Positions 1 to 8,069 of a stretch of 24,127 nucleotides of DNA are shown in pieces; the stretch's first letter is position 1; each line of letters begins with the position of its first letter. The stretch spans positions 1 to 24,127 of the forward strand of contig JAPPFO010000003.1 in NCBI GenBank assembly GCA_028875175.1, given 5' to 3'. Position numbers and translations under genes: made by a program. This DNA is from Chloroflexota bacterium. Its GTDB lineage: Bacteria > Chloroflexota > UBA11872. The notes beneath the pieces are model-generated. The model was not told the DNA's origin. It made no database searches and was given only the letters and a program-made list of their open reading frames with translations.

Positions 1-11
1 TTCATCTCCCT

Positions 12-140
12 TCAGTTGGGGAGCATCATCATCAGCTGGCGGCTTTCCGGCGCCTCGGCGTAGCGCCGCAGCCACGCCATGCCCTCCGGCGGCGGTTGCG
101 CAGCCACGGCGGCGTCAAAGTCGGCCCGGTTCACGGCCAT
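12..140 (-). CDS. Small hypothetical protein (42 aa)
   Basis: I do not recognise this short reading frame. It encodes about 42 residues from an ATG at 140, beginning MAVNRADFDAAV and ending LMMMLPN before a TGA. The codons are strongly G/C at the third position and the residue mix (acidic, Ala-rich, one WLRRYAEAPES stretch) looks like real protein. No clear Shine-Dalgarno precedes the ATG. Directly after the stop, on the same strand, an AAGGGAG motif is followed by ATG at position 5, so another gene probably begins at the window edge and this one may lead an operon. It diverges from the dioxygenase gene that starts at 349. The frame stays open upstream to 233, but that part lacks coding character. 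It could also be the tail of a longer protein with a non-canonical start. Confidence 0.4.
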   Translation of the reverse strand: MAVNRADFDAAVAAQPPPEGMAWLRRYAEAPESRQLMMMLPN

Positions 141-348
141 AGGTCCACGGTCAATCGCTACGCGCCCCCGGGTAGACCAAGCCGCCGAAAACGTGGGTGA
201 GGTCCGCCAACGCCGGCCATTGCCGCCGGCCAACCCCCGTCGATTCGAGATCAGCGCGTCCGCAAGGGGCCTGTCGCCGCACCGGGACAGCGCGCGTACA
301 CTTTCGGCATCTCCCGGACGGCCCGACGTTGGCGAAGGACACGCCGCG

Positions 349-1194
349 ATGAACCTGACTTCAGCCGAGGCGCTCGAGAAACGCGACCAGCTTGTGGACG
401 ATGGCTACACGGTGATTCCGAACGTCGTTTCCGAGCCGATGCTGGACAAACTGCGGGCGTGGACCGAGGACTACTTCGCCAACCACCAGGTGGATCCCAA
501 GTACCGTTACCAGGGCAGCGATATCCAGGTGATCTCGCCCGATCGCTGGGACGAGCGGCCGCGCGAGCTATCGGAGCGCGTGTTCCCGGACCCCATCGCC
601 CAGCAGTTTCTTGAGTACCCGGACTTGCGCGCCGCCTGCGAGGCCATTCAGTTGGAGGACCTGACGTCCACCGGCGGCATCATCATTCTCTCCAAGCCGC
701 CTAAGGGACCGCCGCTGTACTGGCACCAGGACTTTATGAACTGGGAGAGCCCGGAAGCGGCGACGCCCTGGCCGACCAAGGTCTTTCTCTCGGTCTATCT
801 GACCGACACCACGCTGGCGAACGGTTGCCTGCAGGTGATTCCGGGAACGCACACCAGGCGAATCGAGCTGCACGACACGCTGCCGGACGCTCACGAGGCC
901 GATATCCAGGCCGTTGACGACTACCAAGACCACGCGGCATTTGTGGAACACCCGGACGAGGTCGACCTTCCGGTGAGCGCTGGAGATCTGGTGATCGCCG
1001 ATGCCCGCGTGATGCACGCGGCGCGGGCCAACACGACCGACATGCGGCGCACGCTGGTGCTGGCCTGGCACGACGTCTTCCCGTTCCCCAACGCGCCGAC
1101 CTGGTGGACACGACCCATCCCCAAGGTGATCCGCGAGGCCGACCTGGCCGCAACCTACGAGCGCCGACGCACACCGACCGCATACATCCGCTAG
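349..1194 (+). CDS. Phytanoyl-CoA dioxygenase (PhyH) family protein
   Basis: A 281-residue protein of the PhyH-type non-haem Fe(II)/2-oxoglutarate dioxygenases, which hydroxylate small-molecule substrates in the cytoplasm. The iron-binding triad is visible: H126 and D128 in YWHQDFMNW, and a distal H223 in VMHAARANTT. R233 or R234 is placed to hold 2-oxoglutarate. The cupin core runs roughly from residue 105 to 242, including the NGCLQVIPGTH segment that is typical of the family. I chose the ATG at 349 because GAAGGA sits at 334-339 with good spacing; the frame stays open upstream to position 79, but that part is not protein-like. Length fits the family. The substrate cannot be read from sequence, and bacterial members act on many compounds besides phytanoyl-CoA. 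The gene appears to stand alone; the next gene starts 121 bp later. Confidence 0.9.
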   Translation: MNLTSAEALEKRDQLVDDGYTVIPNVVSEPMLDKLRAWTEDYFANHQVDPKYRYQGSDIQVISPDRWDERPRELSERVFPDPIAQQFLEYPDLRAACEAIQLEDLTSTGGIIILSKPPKGPPLYWHQDFMNWESPEAATPWPTKVFLSVYLTDTTLANGCLQVIPGTHTRRIELHDTLPDAHEADIQAVDDYQDHAAFVEHPDEVDLPVSAGDLVIADARVMHAARANTTDMRRTLVLAWHDVFPFPNAPTWWTRPIPKVIREADLAATYERRRTPTAYIR

Positions 1195-1269
1195 CCGGAC
1201 GTCTGGGCTTGGCGACCTGGTCCAGCTGCGCGGCGCTCGGCTTCAGCTTCGGCGACTCGGTCCGGCGCC

Positions 1270-1293
1270 GGCCTGACGGGCTCAAGTCAGGCC
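1270..1293 (+). terminator. Hairpin after the PhyH gene, possible weak terminator
   Basis: GGCCTGAC (1270-1277) and GTCAGGCC (1286-1293) form a perfect 8-bp stem around an 8-nt loop, about 75 bp after the dioxygenase stop. No T-tract follows, so intrinsic termination is uncertain. It ends 22 bp before the next likely start and could instead influence that gene. Confidence 0.25.
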
Positions 1294-1315
1294 TCAGCGG
1301 CTCGGCGCACGTGCT

Positions 1316-3829
1316 GTGACAGGGAGTGCCCTGCTTCGGCGCGCGATGAATTGCGGTTCCACCGGGACCTATGGCTGGCTGCTGAGGGTCGGCGTGACGA
1401 TGGCCATGTACACCGGTGCCGCGCTTCGGGACCTGCCGCCGCTCTCGGGGAATCAGTACCACTACGGGCACGTGGACAACCTGCTGAACCTCTACACGCT
1501 CGAGTGGATGCGCTACGCCATCGTTGCCGAGCCGCAGCGGTTGTTCACCGGGCTGGCCTACTACGGCATGGGCGATTCGCTCTTCTATACGCACCTGTTG
1601 CTCGGCGGGCTGCCGATTTACGCCCCGGTGGCCGCGCTATTCGGACCAGGCGCCGGGCTGAACGCGATGACCATTGCCAGTCCTATCTTGAACGGCCTTG
1701 CCACCGCCGCGGCGGCCTGGTTGCTGGTTGGTCGCTGGTGGCCGGCCGCGATCGCCGGCTTCGTGTTCGCTTTTGCACCGATCCAGAAAGAGTTCTATCA
1801 GTTCCACCACCTCATGCTGTTCTGGTGGACGCCGCTAGCCTTTGCGTTCTGGTTCTGGTTTCGAACAAAGCCCGCCTGGTGGAAGCTCTGCGCGGTCTGG
1901 GTGTGCTTGTTGATCCAGTTCGCCAGCGGCGTCTACCTGGGATTCATGTCGGCCGTCGTTCTGCTGGCACTTGTGGCCGCATCCTTCGCGGGCCGTTCGG
2001 GGCCGCCGCTCGACCGGCGGCTCATCGCCCGGGCGGCGGGCGCCTCCGCAATTGCCACCTTGCCGTTCATTCCCCTGCTCGTTGGCTACGTCGGATTCTG
2101 GCTGGACCACCAGGAAGCGAGAACGCTTGACGAAGCACACGTATTGAGTGCTCGTCTGCCCGTGTACCTGCCGTGGGTCACCCAGTCCCTTGGCTGGTTC
2201 CAGACGGTGTCGGCCAGAGTGCCGGGCCTGTGGCCGGTCGTCCCCGGCATCATTCCCGCGGTACTGGCCACACTTGGACTGGCCGCGGGCATCCGGCGCG
2301 GCCGCCTGCGCGCCCCCACGATCGCGCTTGGAATCAGTGGGGCGCTGCTGTTCGCGCTGACGTTGGGACCCCAGCTGTGGTGGCACAGCCAGCCAACCGG
2401 GCTCGCGCTTCCATTCGCCGCGGCCCATGCCGTGATTCCTGGGTTCGCGTCGCTACGGAACCCTACGTTCTTTGCCTCCGGAATGATGCTGACGATGGCG
2501 CTACTGACCGCAATTGCCGTCGCTCAGCTCGACCAGTGGCGTCAAACACGGGGGTGGCGGGGACACGCAATTGCGGCGGCGCTGTTAGTCCTGCTGGCCG
2601 CCGAATCTGCGCGCGCACCGATATACGAAGCGCCTATCCCCTACGAACACGGCCTGCAATCGGCGTTGGCCCAGGTGCCCAATGGGGCCGTGGCTTTTGT
2701 TCCGTCTGGCGCGGACTTCACTTCTCCCGAACCATACATGCGACGGATGTGGTGGTCCCTCAATGGCGGCCGGCAGCCTGTCGTCAGCGGGTACTCCGGC
2801 TATAGGCCGCGAGGGACGGACTATCTCGCGCGCCTCATGGACTGGTCTGGCGTTAACTCACGGCCCAAGGTCATCGACGCGCTGCGGGCGTTCGGCGTAC
2901 GCACGTTGGTCTTGGACCGAAAATACCTTTCCTCTATGGAGGCTGAGGCATGGCGAGCGGTTAGCGTGGCGACACGTCCGGGGCGGCAGCCATTGGAAGA
3001 CGATCGGTTTGTCGTCCTGCCTCTCGGGTCAAACGACGTGAGAGCCAGCATCGGATGGTCGGCCGTCGATGTTCAGCTGGTCGTGCGCGCCGCCCTGCCC
3101 GATTCGGCGGTTGTGATTCCGGTCACGCTTCGCAACAGCACAGAGCTTCCGTGGCTGCCGCCGCCCGGGCGTCGAACGCGCACGGCCGAACTCGTTTGGG
3201 AACGACCTGACGGCGCCGAGGTTGCGCATCAGACGGTTCGCCTGCGGCCGCCGCCCGTTGTTCCCGCCGGCGAGACCGCGCAGGCGTTGAGTCCGCTCAC
3301 CGCAATGTCACCGGAGATTCCGGGCGCCTACCGAGTCCGGCTACGGCTTGACGGTCAACGGCTTGCCAGCGCTGAGACTGAGGTCCGGGCGCAAGCGGGC
3401 TTCACCGATCGTCCCCCTAACCGGGCGGAACTGCGCGTGCTATCTCCGCCCGTCTGCTTGAGCCTCGGCAACCGCGCCCACCTGCGCGTACAGGCCATGA
3501 ACGATGGGTCGAACGCTTGGTATGCCAGGCACCGACTTGGGACGCGATGGACAGTGCCGGACAACCGGTTCGTTTCGGAAGACCTGACGCTGCTGGAAGG
3601 TCGGCTCGGCGTTCCCTACAACGTCAAGTCGCCGACTTGGACCAGCATCCCCCCCGGCTCAGGCTTCGTGTTTGAAGGCGTCGTCGAGGCGCCGTCGACA
3701 CCCGGCGTCTATATGCTGACCCTGGGCATGGTCGAAGAAGACGTGGCTTGGTTCAGCGAAACCAGTATTCCGGCAGTCGTGGTGGAGGCAAGCGACTGGC
3801 GCGCATGCAACCACTCGGACGCGCATTGA
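1316..3829 (+). CDS. Large multi-pass membrane protein, GT-C glycosyltransferase-like, with C-terminal Ig-like domains
   Basis: An 837-residue integral membrane protein. The first ~430 residues hold about ten hydrophobic segments, with an early loop reading GHVDNLLNLYTLEWM. An acidic residue in the first extracytoplasmic loop of a multi-TM protein is the general pattern of GT-C enzymes, which use lipid-linked sugars (PMT/ArnT-like). A later LRNPTFF segment also fits related bacterial proteins. Residues ~440-590 form a soluble region. From ~610 two beta-rich, Ig-like stretches follow (ending near GVYMLTLGMVEEDVAWF), presumably outside the membrane. The best guess is transfer of a sugar or assembly of a surface glycan or glycoprotein; no catalytic proof is visible. 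The GTG at 1316 gives the longest frame; ATG at 1346 is an alternative and neither has a convincing ribosome-binding site. It could instead be a non-enzymatic YfhO-like protein. Confidence 0.8.
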   Translation: MTGSALLRRAMNCGSTGTYGWLLRVGVTMAMYTGAALRDLPPLSGNQYHYGHVDNLLNLYTLEWMRYAIVAEPQRLFTGLAYYGMGDSLFYTHLLLGGLPIYAPVAALFGPGAGLNAMTIASPILNGLATAAAAWLLVGRWWPAAIAGFVFAFAPIQKEFYQFHHLMLFWWTPLAFAFWFWFRTKPAWWKLCAVWVCLLIQFASGVYLGFMSAVVLLALVAASFAGRSGPPLDRRLIARAAGASAIATLPFIPLLVGYVGFWLDHQEARTLDEAHVLSARLPVYLPWVTQSLGWFQTVSARVPGLWPVVPGIIPAVLATLGLAAGIRRGRLRAPTIALGISGALLFALTLGPQLWWHSQPTGLALPFAAAHAVIPGFASLRNPTFFASGMMLTMALLTAIAVAQLDQWRQTRGWRGHAIAAALLVLLAAESARAPIYEAPIPYEHGLQSALAQVPNGAVAFVPSGADFTSPEPYMRRMWWSLNGGRQPVVSGYSGYRPRGTDYLARLMDWSGVNSRPKVIDALRAFGVRTLVLDRKYLSSMEAEAWRAVSVATRPGRQPLEDDRFVVLPLGSNDVRASIGWSAVDVQLVVRAALPDSAVVIPVTLRNSTELPWLPPPGRRTRTAELVWERPDGAEVAHQTVRLRPPPVVPAGETAQALSPLTAMSPEIPGAYRVRLRLDGQRLASAETEVRAQAGFTDRPPNRAELRVLSPPVCLSLGNRAHLRVQAMNDGSNAWYARHRLGTRWTVPDNRFVSEDLTLLEGRLGVPYNVKSPTWTSIPPGSGFVFEGVVEAPSTPGVYMLTLGMVEEDVAWFSETSIPAVVVEASDWRACNHSDAH

Positions 3830-3887
3830 GCCGTGACCTGAAGACGACCATTCCGAGCATTCACGCGAGGCCATCGGAGCTGGTGGG

Positions 3888-3960
3888 AGCCGACGGTCAG
3901 ACTCGAACTGACGACCTGAGCTTTACGAAAGCCCTGCTCTACCAACTGAGCTACGTCGGC
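3888..3960 (-). tRNA. tRNA-Thr (anticodon CGT)
   Basis: The minus strand folds as a standard 73-nt tRNA. The acceptor stem is GCCGACG/CGTCGGC, the D arm GCTC...GAGC, the anticodon stem GGGCT/AGCTC with loop TTCGTAA, and the T arm GTCAG-TTCGAGT-CTGAC. The anticodon CGT reads the threonine codon ACG. The discriminator base is T, followed by CCC, so the 3' CCA is not encoded. A TACGAT box at 3973-3978, 12 bp before the 5' end, is a plausible -10 element; the -35 region is weak. It sits between two protein genes, with no adjacent integrase or attachment repeat. Confidence 0.95.
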
Positions 3961-4042
3961 GCACGCGCTCGAATCGTAGCACCGGGTGAATCCGGCTCAG
4001 CCGCTCGCCCCATGCCGGCAACCCGGCCTGCGAGGCGCCGCT

Positions 4043-4615
4043 TTAGCCGCCCGCGAACGCCACAATCTCGTCGAAGCCGGGTCGGTATCCGTCGCTGGTG
4101 TTGACGACGAGCGTGGGCAGGTCCAGGTCGATCGGCTGATACCCGCCAGGCTGATCAACCGCTAGCCGGCCCATGCCGGCCAGCCGCTCCGGATCGGGAT
4201 CGGCGTGGAAGCGCCGGCGCCAGGGTTCGTTGATCCAGCGTTGCCGGCTGCGTTGGCGGGCGACGTCGTGGTCCACCACGCAATTGATTACCCGCACGTC
4301 GGACAGCTCGCCAAACGCGGTCAGCCGCGCGGCCCAGCGCTGATGCTTGAAGGCGGCCTCCGCAACCAGGCTCACGCCGTGCCGGAGCATAAGCTCGACC
4401 ACGTCAAAGAACGTCGCCGTGGCCATGTGATTCGCCGCGTCGCCCCGTTGCGGGGCGAAGGACTCGGGTTCCACGCCCCTGACGAGCCCCTCCTTGATCT
4501 CGTCACGGCAGATGGCCGGACAGTGCACCGCCTGAGCCAGGGCGTGCGCCAGGGTCGTCTTGCCGGAGGCGGGCGGTCCGCTGACGACCAGCAGCGTTGG
4601 AGGCATAAGCGCCAT
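4043..4615 (-). CDS. P-loop (AAA_33/zeta-toxin-like) ATP-dependent kinase
   Basis: A 190-residue soluble protein with a clear Walker A motif, GPPASGKT (residues 13-20), straight after a hydrophobic beta strand. A CRDEIKEGL segment (R37, D38) matches the second conserved block of small P-loop kinases such as AAA_33 proteins, chloramphenicol phosphotransferase and zeta toxins. An Arg-rich lid region (ARQRSRQRWINEPWRRR) lies near residue 125. The expected activity is ATP-dependent phosphorylation of a small molecule; the substrate is unknown. The start is ATG 4615, with ATG 4606 (three residues in) equally possible. It lies 26 bp after the HAD phosphatase stop on the same strand and is probably cotranscribed with it and the zinc-ribbon gene. 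No antitoxin-like partner is adjacent, so a toxin role is not supported. Confidence 0.85.
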   Translation of the reverse strand: MALMPPTLLVVSGPPASGKTTLAHALAQAVHCPAICRDEIKEGLVRGVEPESFAPQRGDAANHMATATFFDVVELMLRHGVSLVAEAAFKHQRWAARLTAFGELSDVRVINCVVDHDVARQRSRQRWINEPWRRRFHADPDPERLAGMGRLAVDQPGGYQPIDLDLPTLVVNTSDGYRPGFDEIVAFAGG

Positions 4616-4641
4616 CGTAGACGGGAGCCACCGGCCGGCCG

Positions 4642-5520
4642 CTACTTGATCCCGATGGCGCAGTTGGGGGATCGAGCGTGAAGGACGTCGTCGAGTACGC
4701 GACGCAGACCGGAACCGTCATTGGCAATCACCCCGTCGGCGACGTCGACCAGGGGTTGCGGCGAGCCCTCGATTGCCAGCCCTCGCCCCGCCCAGTCGAG
4801 CATTTCGAGATCGTTCAGATCGTCACCCACGGCCAATGATTCCTCGGCTCGCACGTTCAGCCGGTGCGCGAGACTCGCCACGACCGCGCCCTTGGTAACG
4901 CCTGGCGGCAAGACCTCCAGGCCCACGGATTCCAATCGCCGGCTGCGCCAGACCACGATGGCCGCGCGGTTGCCGAGCGCGGACCGCAACTTCGTCTCAA
5001 GTTCCACCCCCAGGGCGGGCGGGGCCAGCCCAAAGATCTGCGCCGGCGGGGGCGCCAACTCGGCATGTGACAGGCGACACACATGCGCCCCCTTGGGATC
5101 CAGATAGCGGTCATAGGGGGCGCGGCCGCGCCAATCGCCGTCCACCAGATAGCGGCTGCCCGACGTGGCGGATTCGATCCAAATGGCGGGAACGCCCACC
5201 CGGCGAAACAGCAGCCGGGCCTGGTTGGCTGCGGCGTGGGGAACCTCACGCGAATCCAGCAGTCGACCGTCGGCCGTACGCGTACTGGAACCGTTGTTCA
5301 GCACCAAATAGGCCGACCGCGGGAGGGCACGAGCCGTCTCTCGCATATTCAACCAGCCTCGGCCGGTGGCTATGACCACATGCACACCGGACTCGGCAAT
5401 GTCGCGCAACGTCTCCAAGAGCCTTGGCTCAATTGCCGAGCCGGCGCGCGCCAGCGTGCCGTCCACGTCCAGCGCGACCAGTCGGGTGCTAATCGTCGTC
5501 GTTGTCCACGACGTCGCCAT
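4642..5520 (-). CDS. HAD-superfamily hydrolase, Cof-type phosphatase
   Basis: A 292-residue phosphatase of the HAD class IIB (Cof/YbiV-like) group. All four HAD motifs are visible: ALDVDGTL with nucleophile D18 and acid D20, IATGRG (motif II), K210 in GVTKGAVV, and GDDLNDLEML (residues 232-241) for magnesium binding. The region between motifs II and III (roughly 80-200) is the cap domain. Such enzymes dephosphorylate sugar phosphates or cofactors in the cytoplasm; the substrate is not predictable. The ATG at 5520 is the only good start close to motif I; it overlaps the 3' end of the upstream zinc-ribbon gene by 32 bp, suggesting translational coupling. The kinase gene follows after 26 bp. Confidence 0.9.
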   Translation of the reverse strand: MATSWTTTTISTRLVALDVDGTLARAGSAIEPRLLETLRDIAESGVHVVIATGRGWLNMRETARALPRSAYLVLNNGSSTRTADGRLLDSREVPHAAANQARLLFRRVGVPAIWIESATSGSRYLVDGDWRGRAPYDRYLDPKGAHVCRLSHAELAPPPAQIFGLAPPALGVELETKLRSALGNRAAIVVWRSRRLESVGLEVLPPGVTKGAVVASLAHRLNVRAEESLAVGDDLNDLEMLDWAGRGLAIEGSPQPLVDVADGVIANDGSGLRRVLDDVLHARSPNCAIGIK

Positions 5521-5905
5521 CGTCCGGCTCGATGGCGTCAAACTCCTCGTCGGAGGGCATCTCGCCGGATTCCATCCGGTTCAGGACGCCCTCGTACTCC
5601 TGCGGTATGTCCTCGCCCATCTCCTCGGACATGCGGCGGGTCATGCGGGCCAGGCTGCGGGGGTCGCCGGACTCCAGTCCGGGCATCAGTTCGGCCATCG
5701 CGGCATCGTCCATGCCAAAGTCGTCGCCTCCCAGGTCATCGGCTTCGGCGCCGCCGCCGCGCAGCAAGGTTGGCCGGGAGAACTGGCGCTCCAGGGTCGA
5801 TGCGCCGCAATGCGGACAGTCGGGGTGCACCACGGCGGCCAGGGTCTTGAAGAGGCGCGACGAGCGTCGGCCACAGGCCGTGCAGCGATATTCGTAAACG
5901 GGCAT
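5489..5905 (-). CDS. FmdB-family zinc-ribbon protein with long acidic C-terminal tail
   Basis: The N-terminus MPVYEYRCTACG is the signature of the FmdB regulatory zinc-ribbon family. C8/C11 and C30/C33 (in DCPHCG) form the metal site. FmdB proteins are usually 60-110 residues long; this one has 138, because a Gly/Asp/Glu-rich tail (about residues 55-138, ending DVVDNDDD) follows the ribbon. The tail contains a Met/Arg helix (RMTRRMSEEMGEDI). The function of the family is not well defined; transcriptional control has been suggested. I chose ATG 5905 because family homology starts exactly there, although the frame is open to 6043. It heads a probable three-gene minus-strand operon and diverges from the GT9 gene with 111 bp between them. 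Confidence 0.9.
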   Translation of the reverse strand: MPVYEYRCTACGRRSSRLFKTLAAVVHPDCPHCGASTLERQFSRPTLLRGGGAEADDLGGDDFGMDDAAMAELMPGLESGDPRSLARMTRRMSEEMGEDIPQEYEGVLNRMESGEMPSDEEFDAIEPDDGDVVDNDDD

Positions 5906-6016
5906 TCGTCGCGGGGACCACCCTGCCTGAGCGCGTCGATTGTAGGCTCGTTCTACCAGCAGAATCGGGCGTCGAGGCGGGAGACCATTGCTAGCGAGCA
6001 TGCGCCGGGCAGCTTG

Positions 6017-7231
6017 ATGAGCAGCTTTCGACTCCGTCCGCATGGCCCCTTCCGCGGCGACTGGCGCCGACGCACCGGACCGCGCGCCGCCGGCATCACG
6101 GCGTTATGCTGGCTGGCCCGGCTGGCTGTCCGGCCCAACCCGCCTGAAGGGCGACCGCTGCCGCCCAATCCACGCCTGTCGGCGCTCGTCATCAAGCCGC
6201 TGGCGCTGGGGGACGTGCTGCGCGCCACCGGGTTTACGGCGGCCCTGCGACACAGTCTGCCCGGGGCCGGCATCACCTTCGCCGTGGGCGACTACGCCGC
6301 GCCGGCCCTGGCGAACAACCCGCATATCGACGCGATCATGCCGATGGGCATGCTGGGGACACCCCGTCGCTATGACGCCAGGCAATACCTCACGTTCGTG
6401 CGCCGCATTCGCAAGCGCCGATTCGACGCGGCGTTCGTGCTCGACAGGTCGCCGGCCATGGCCCTGCTGCCGTATCTCGCCCGCATCCCCTACCGCATTG
6501 GGTTGGACAGCCGGCGGCGCGGCTTTGCCCACACCACGCGCCTATCGGTAGATGCGGAAGACAACGAAGTCGAGATCTACCGCCGGCTCGCTCGCCTGGC
6601 AGGCCTGGACCCAGCGACCGACGCATGCGTGTTCCGGCCCACGCCGGACGACATGGCCGCCGCACGACGGTTGGCCGAGGAGTTCGAACTCGACTCCGCG
6701 GCCCTGCGGGTGGTGGTCGCGCCGGGTGGCGGCGTCAACCCGGGCGCCGTGGACGTGACCAAACGCTGGCCTGCGGAGCGCTTTGCCGCGGTGGCCGATT
6801 GGCTGATTCAAAGCCGCGGCGCCCGGGTCTGCCTGGTTGGAACCGCTTCGGATAGCCCATCGATCACAGCCATGCTGCGAGCCATGACCCAGCCCGCCGT
6901 AAACCTTGGAGGCCGCACCACCTTCGGGCAGTTGGGCGCGCTGATTGCCGGCAGCGACCTGTTCGTGGGCAACGATTCGGCCAGCGCCCAACTGGCGCTC
7001 GGCGTCGGCACGCCCAGCGTCACCATCTTCACCGCCACCGAACCCTGGATTTACGGCTCCGACACACCACGAGCCGTCTCCGTCTACACCGGCGACCAGG
7101 CACGGGGGCTCGGCGGACCGCCCCCGCTGGACATGGTGACGGCGGCCATCCGCCGGCTAATGGGAGAGCGTGCCGACGCGACTGGTTCTAGCCGGGGGGC
7201 TGGCGCCTCGCAGCCTCCGGCGTCGGACTGA
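6017..7231 (+). CDS. Glycosyltransferase family 9 (heptosyltransferase-like)
   Basis: A 404-residue GT-B-fold protein. The N-terminal domain opens with LVIKPLALGDVLRATGFTAA, which matches the start of ADP-heptose:LPS heptosyltransferases after a ~55-residue Arg/Pro-rich extension. The C-terminal domain has the family blocks TKRWPAERFAAVADWL, the GGRTTFGQLGALI helix, and FVGNDSASAQLALGVGTPSV. In most GT9 members the last block reads GNDSGxxHLA; here Q replaces the His. The likely role is transfer of a nucleotide-activated heptose or similar sugar to a cell-surface glycan at the cytoplasmic face. The ATG at 6017 is the best start, though a TTG or GTG nearer the conserved core is possible given the odd N-terminus. 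Its last 44 bp overlap the end of the convergent DNA glycosylase gene. Confidence 0.87.
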   Translation: MSSFRLRPHGPFRGDWRRRTGPRAAGITALCWLARLAVRPNPPEGRPLPPNPRLSALVIKPLALGDVLRATGFTAALRHSLPGAGITFAVGDYAAPALANNPHIDAIMPMGMLGTPRRYDARQYLTFVRRIRKRRFDAAFVLDRSPAMALLPYLARIPYRIGLDSRRRGFAHTTRLSVDAEDNEVEIYRRLARLAGLDPATDACVFRPTPDDMAAARRLAEEFELDSAALRVVVAPGGGVNPGAVDVTKRWPAERFAAVADWLIQSRGARVCLVGTASDSPSITAMLRAMTQPAVNLGGRTTFGQLGALIAGSDLFVGNDSASAQLALGVGTPSVTIFTATEPWIYGSDTPRAVSVYTGDQARGLGGPPPLDMVTAAIRRLMGERADATGSSRGAGASQPPASD

Positions 7232-8015
7232 CCGCCGCGCGCGATCCCACCCGGTATCCGACGGTGCGCTCCGCGGCCATCACCACGCCTTTTTCGTTCC
7301 AGAAGGCCGCCGGCGGTCCGCCGGCCACGGCCCGGCACACTCGGCGCAACGGACAGCGGCCGCAGCGCGGTGAACGCGACAGGCAGACTGTCGCGCCCAG
7401 GTCCATCAGGCCCTGGTGATAGTCGTAGTGTCGCCGCGCCGGTACCAGTTGCTCGGCCAGGTCGCGCAGCCGTCGATTGTCCCGGTAGACGGATCCTTCC
7501 GCGGGCAGTCCCACCGCCCGCGTCAGCACCCGCGCGATGTTGGTGTCCAGCAGGGCCGCGCGCCGGCGCAGACCAAACACGTACACCGCCGCCGCCGCAT
7601 AGGGCCCCAGGCCCGGCAGTTCGCGCAGGGCCTCAAGCGTGGCCGGCATCCGGCCGCCGTGTTGCTCGACGACGATCCGGGCCATCTCCTTCAGCCAGGT
7701 TCCTCGGATGTGATAGCCCATCGGATCGGTGAGCGCCTTCACGTCCTCCAAGGTCGCCTGGTGCAGGTCCTGTACGCTGGGCCAACGCGCCACGAACTCC
7801 TCAAAGACCGGCGCAACGCGCGCCGCCTGCGTCTGCTGCAGCAGGATTTCGGATACCGCGACCTGGTAGGGCGAAGTCAGCGAGCGCCACGGCAGATCGC
7901 GGCCGGACCGGCGGTACCAGCGCACGACCCGGTCCTGGAAAGTCCGCCGGAACGCCGGATCCACGTCGACAGCCGGCTCGTCGGCCCCGTATCGCGTCAC
8001 GCGCCGCGCCTCCAA
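7188..8015 (-). CDS. MutY/endonuclease III-type base-excision DNA glycosylase (no NUDIX-like domain)
   Basis: A 275-residue HhH-GPD glycosylase with an iron-sulfur cluster. LPWR followed by SEILLQQTQAARV (E56) matches the MutY catalytic helix. The helix-hairpin-helix is LPGLGPYAAAAV (133-144) and the catalytic Asp is D157 in LLDTNIARVL. C211, C218, C221 and C227 show the C-x6-C-x2-C-x5-C spacing of the 4Fe-4S loop. Tyr139 in the HhH is MutY/MIG-like, where endonuclease III has Lys. MutY usually has 350 or more residues with a C-terminal NUDIX-like 8-oxoG reader; here only ~45 low-complexity residues follow the cluster. It may remove A opposite 8-oxoG, or act on mismatches like archaeal MIG. 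It is divergent from the LCP gene and its 3' end overlaps the GT9 gene. Confidence 0.9.
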   Translation of the reverse strand: MEARRVTRYGADEPAVDVDPAFRRTFQDRVVRWYRRSGRDLPWRSLTSPYQVAVSEILLQQTQAARVAPVFEEFVARWPSVQDLHQATLEDVKALTDPMGYHIRGTWLKEMARIVVEQHGGRMPATLEALRELPGLGPYAAAAVYVFGLRRRAALLDTNIARVLTRAVGLPAEGSVYRDNRRLRDLAEQLVPARRHYDYHQGLMDLGATVCLSRSPRCGRCPLRRVCRAVAGGPPAAFWNEKGVVMAAERTVGYRVGSRAAVSPTPEAARRQPPG

Positions 8016-8069
8016 ACCGATGCGTGACGCGACAGGGTCGCGCCGCTCGCGATACTTACAGACATCGAT

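Noticed and set aside
734..1594. Long minus-strand open frame (286 codons) across the dioxygenase gene
   Set aside because: It is antisense to a clear PhyH gene, Arg/Pro-rich and without any domain, as expected for a GC-driven shadow frame.
3888..3960. tRNA-Thr as a possible attachment site for an integrated element
   Set aside because: No integrase gene and no repeated 3' tRNA segment were found in the window; the phage-like genes lie 9 kb away with their own repeats.
4043..4615. Toxin of a zeta-type toxin-antitoxin pair
   Set aside because: The P-loop and RDE motifs are generic for small kinases, and the neighbours are a phosphatase and a tRNA, not an antitoxin.
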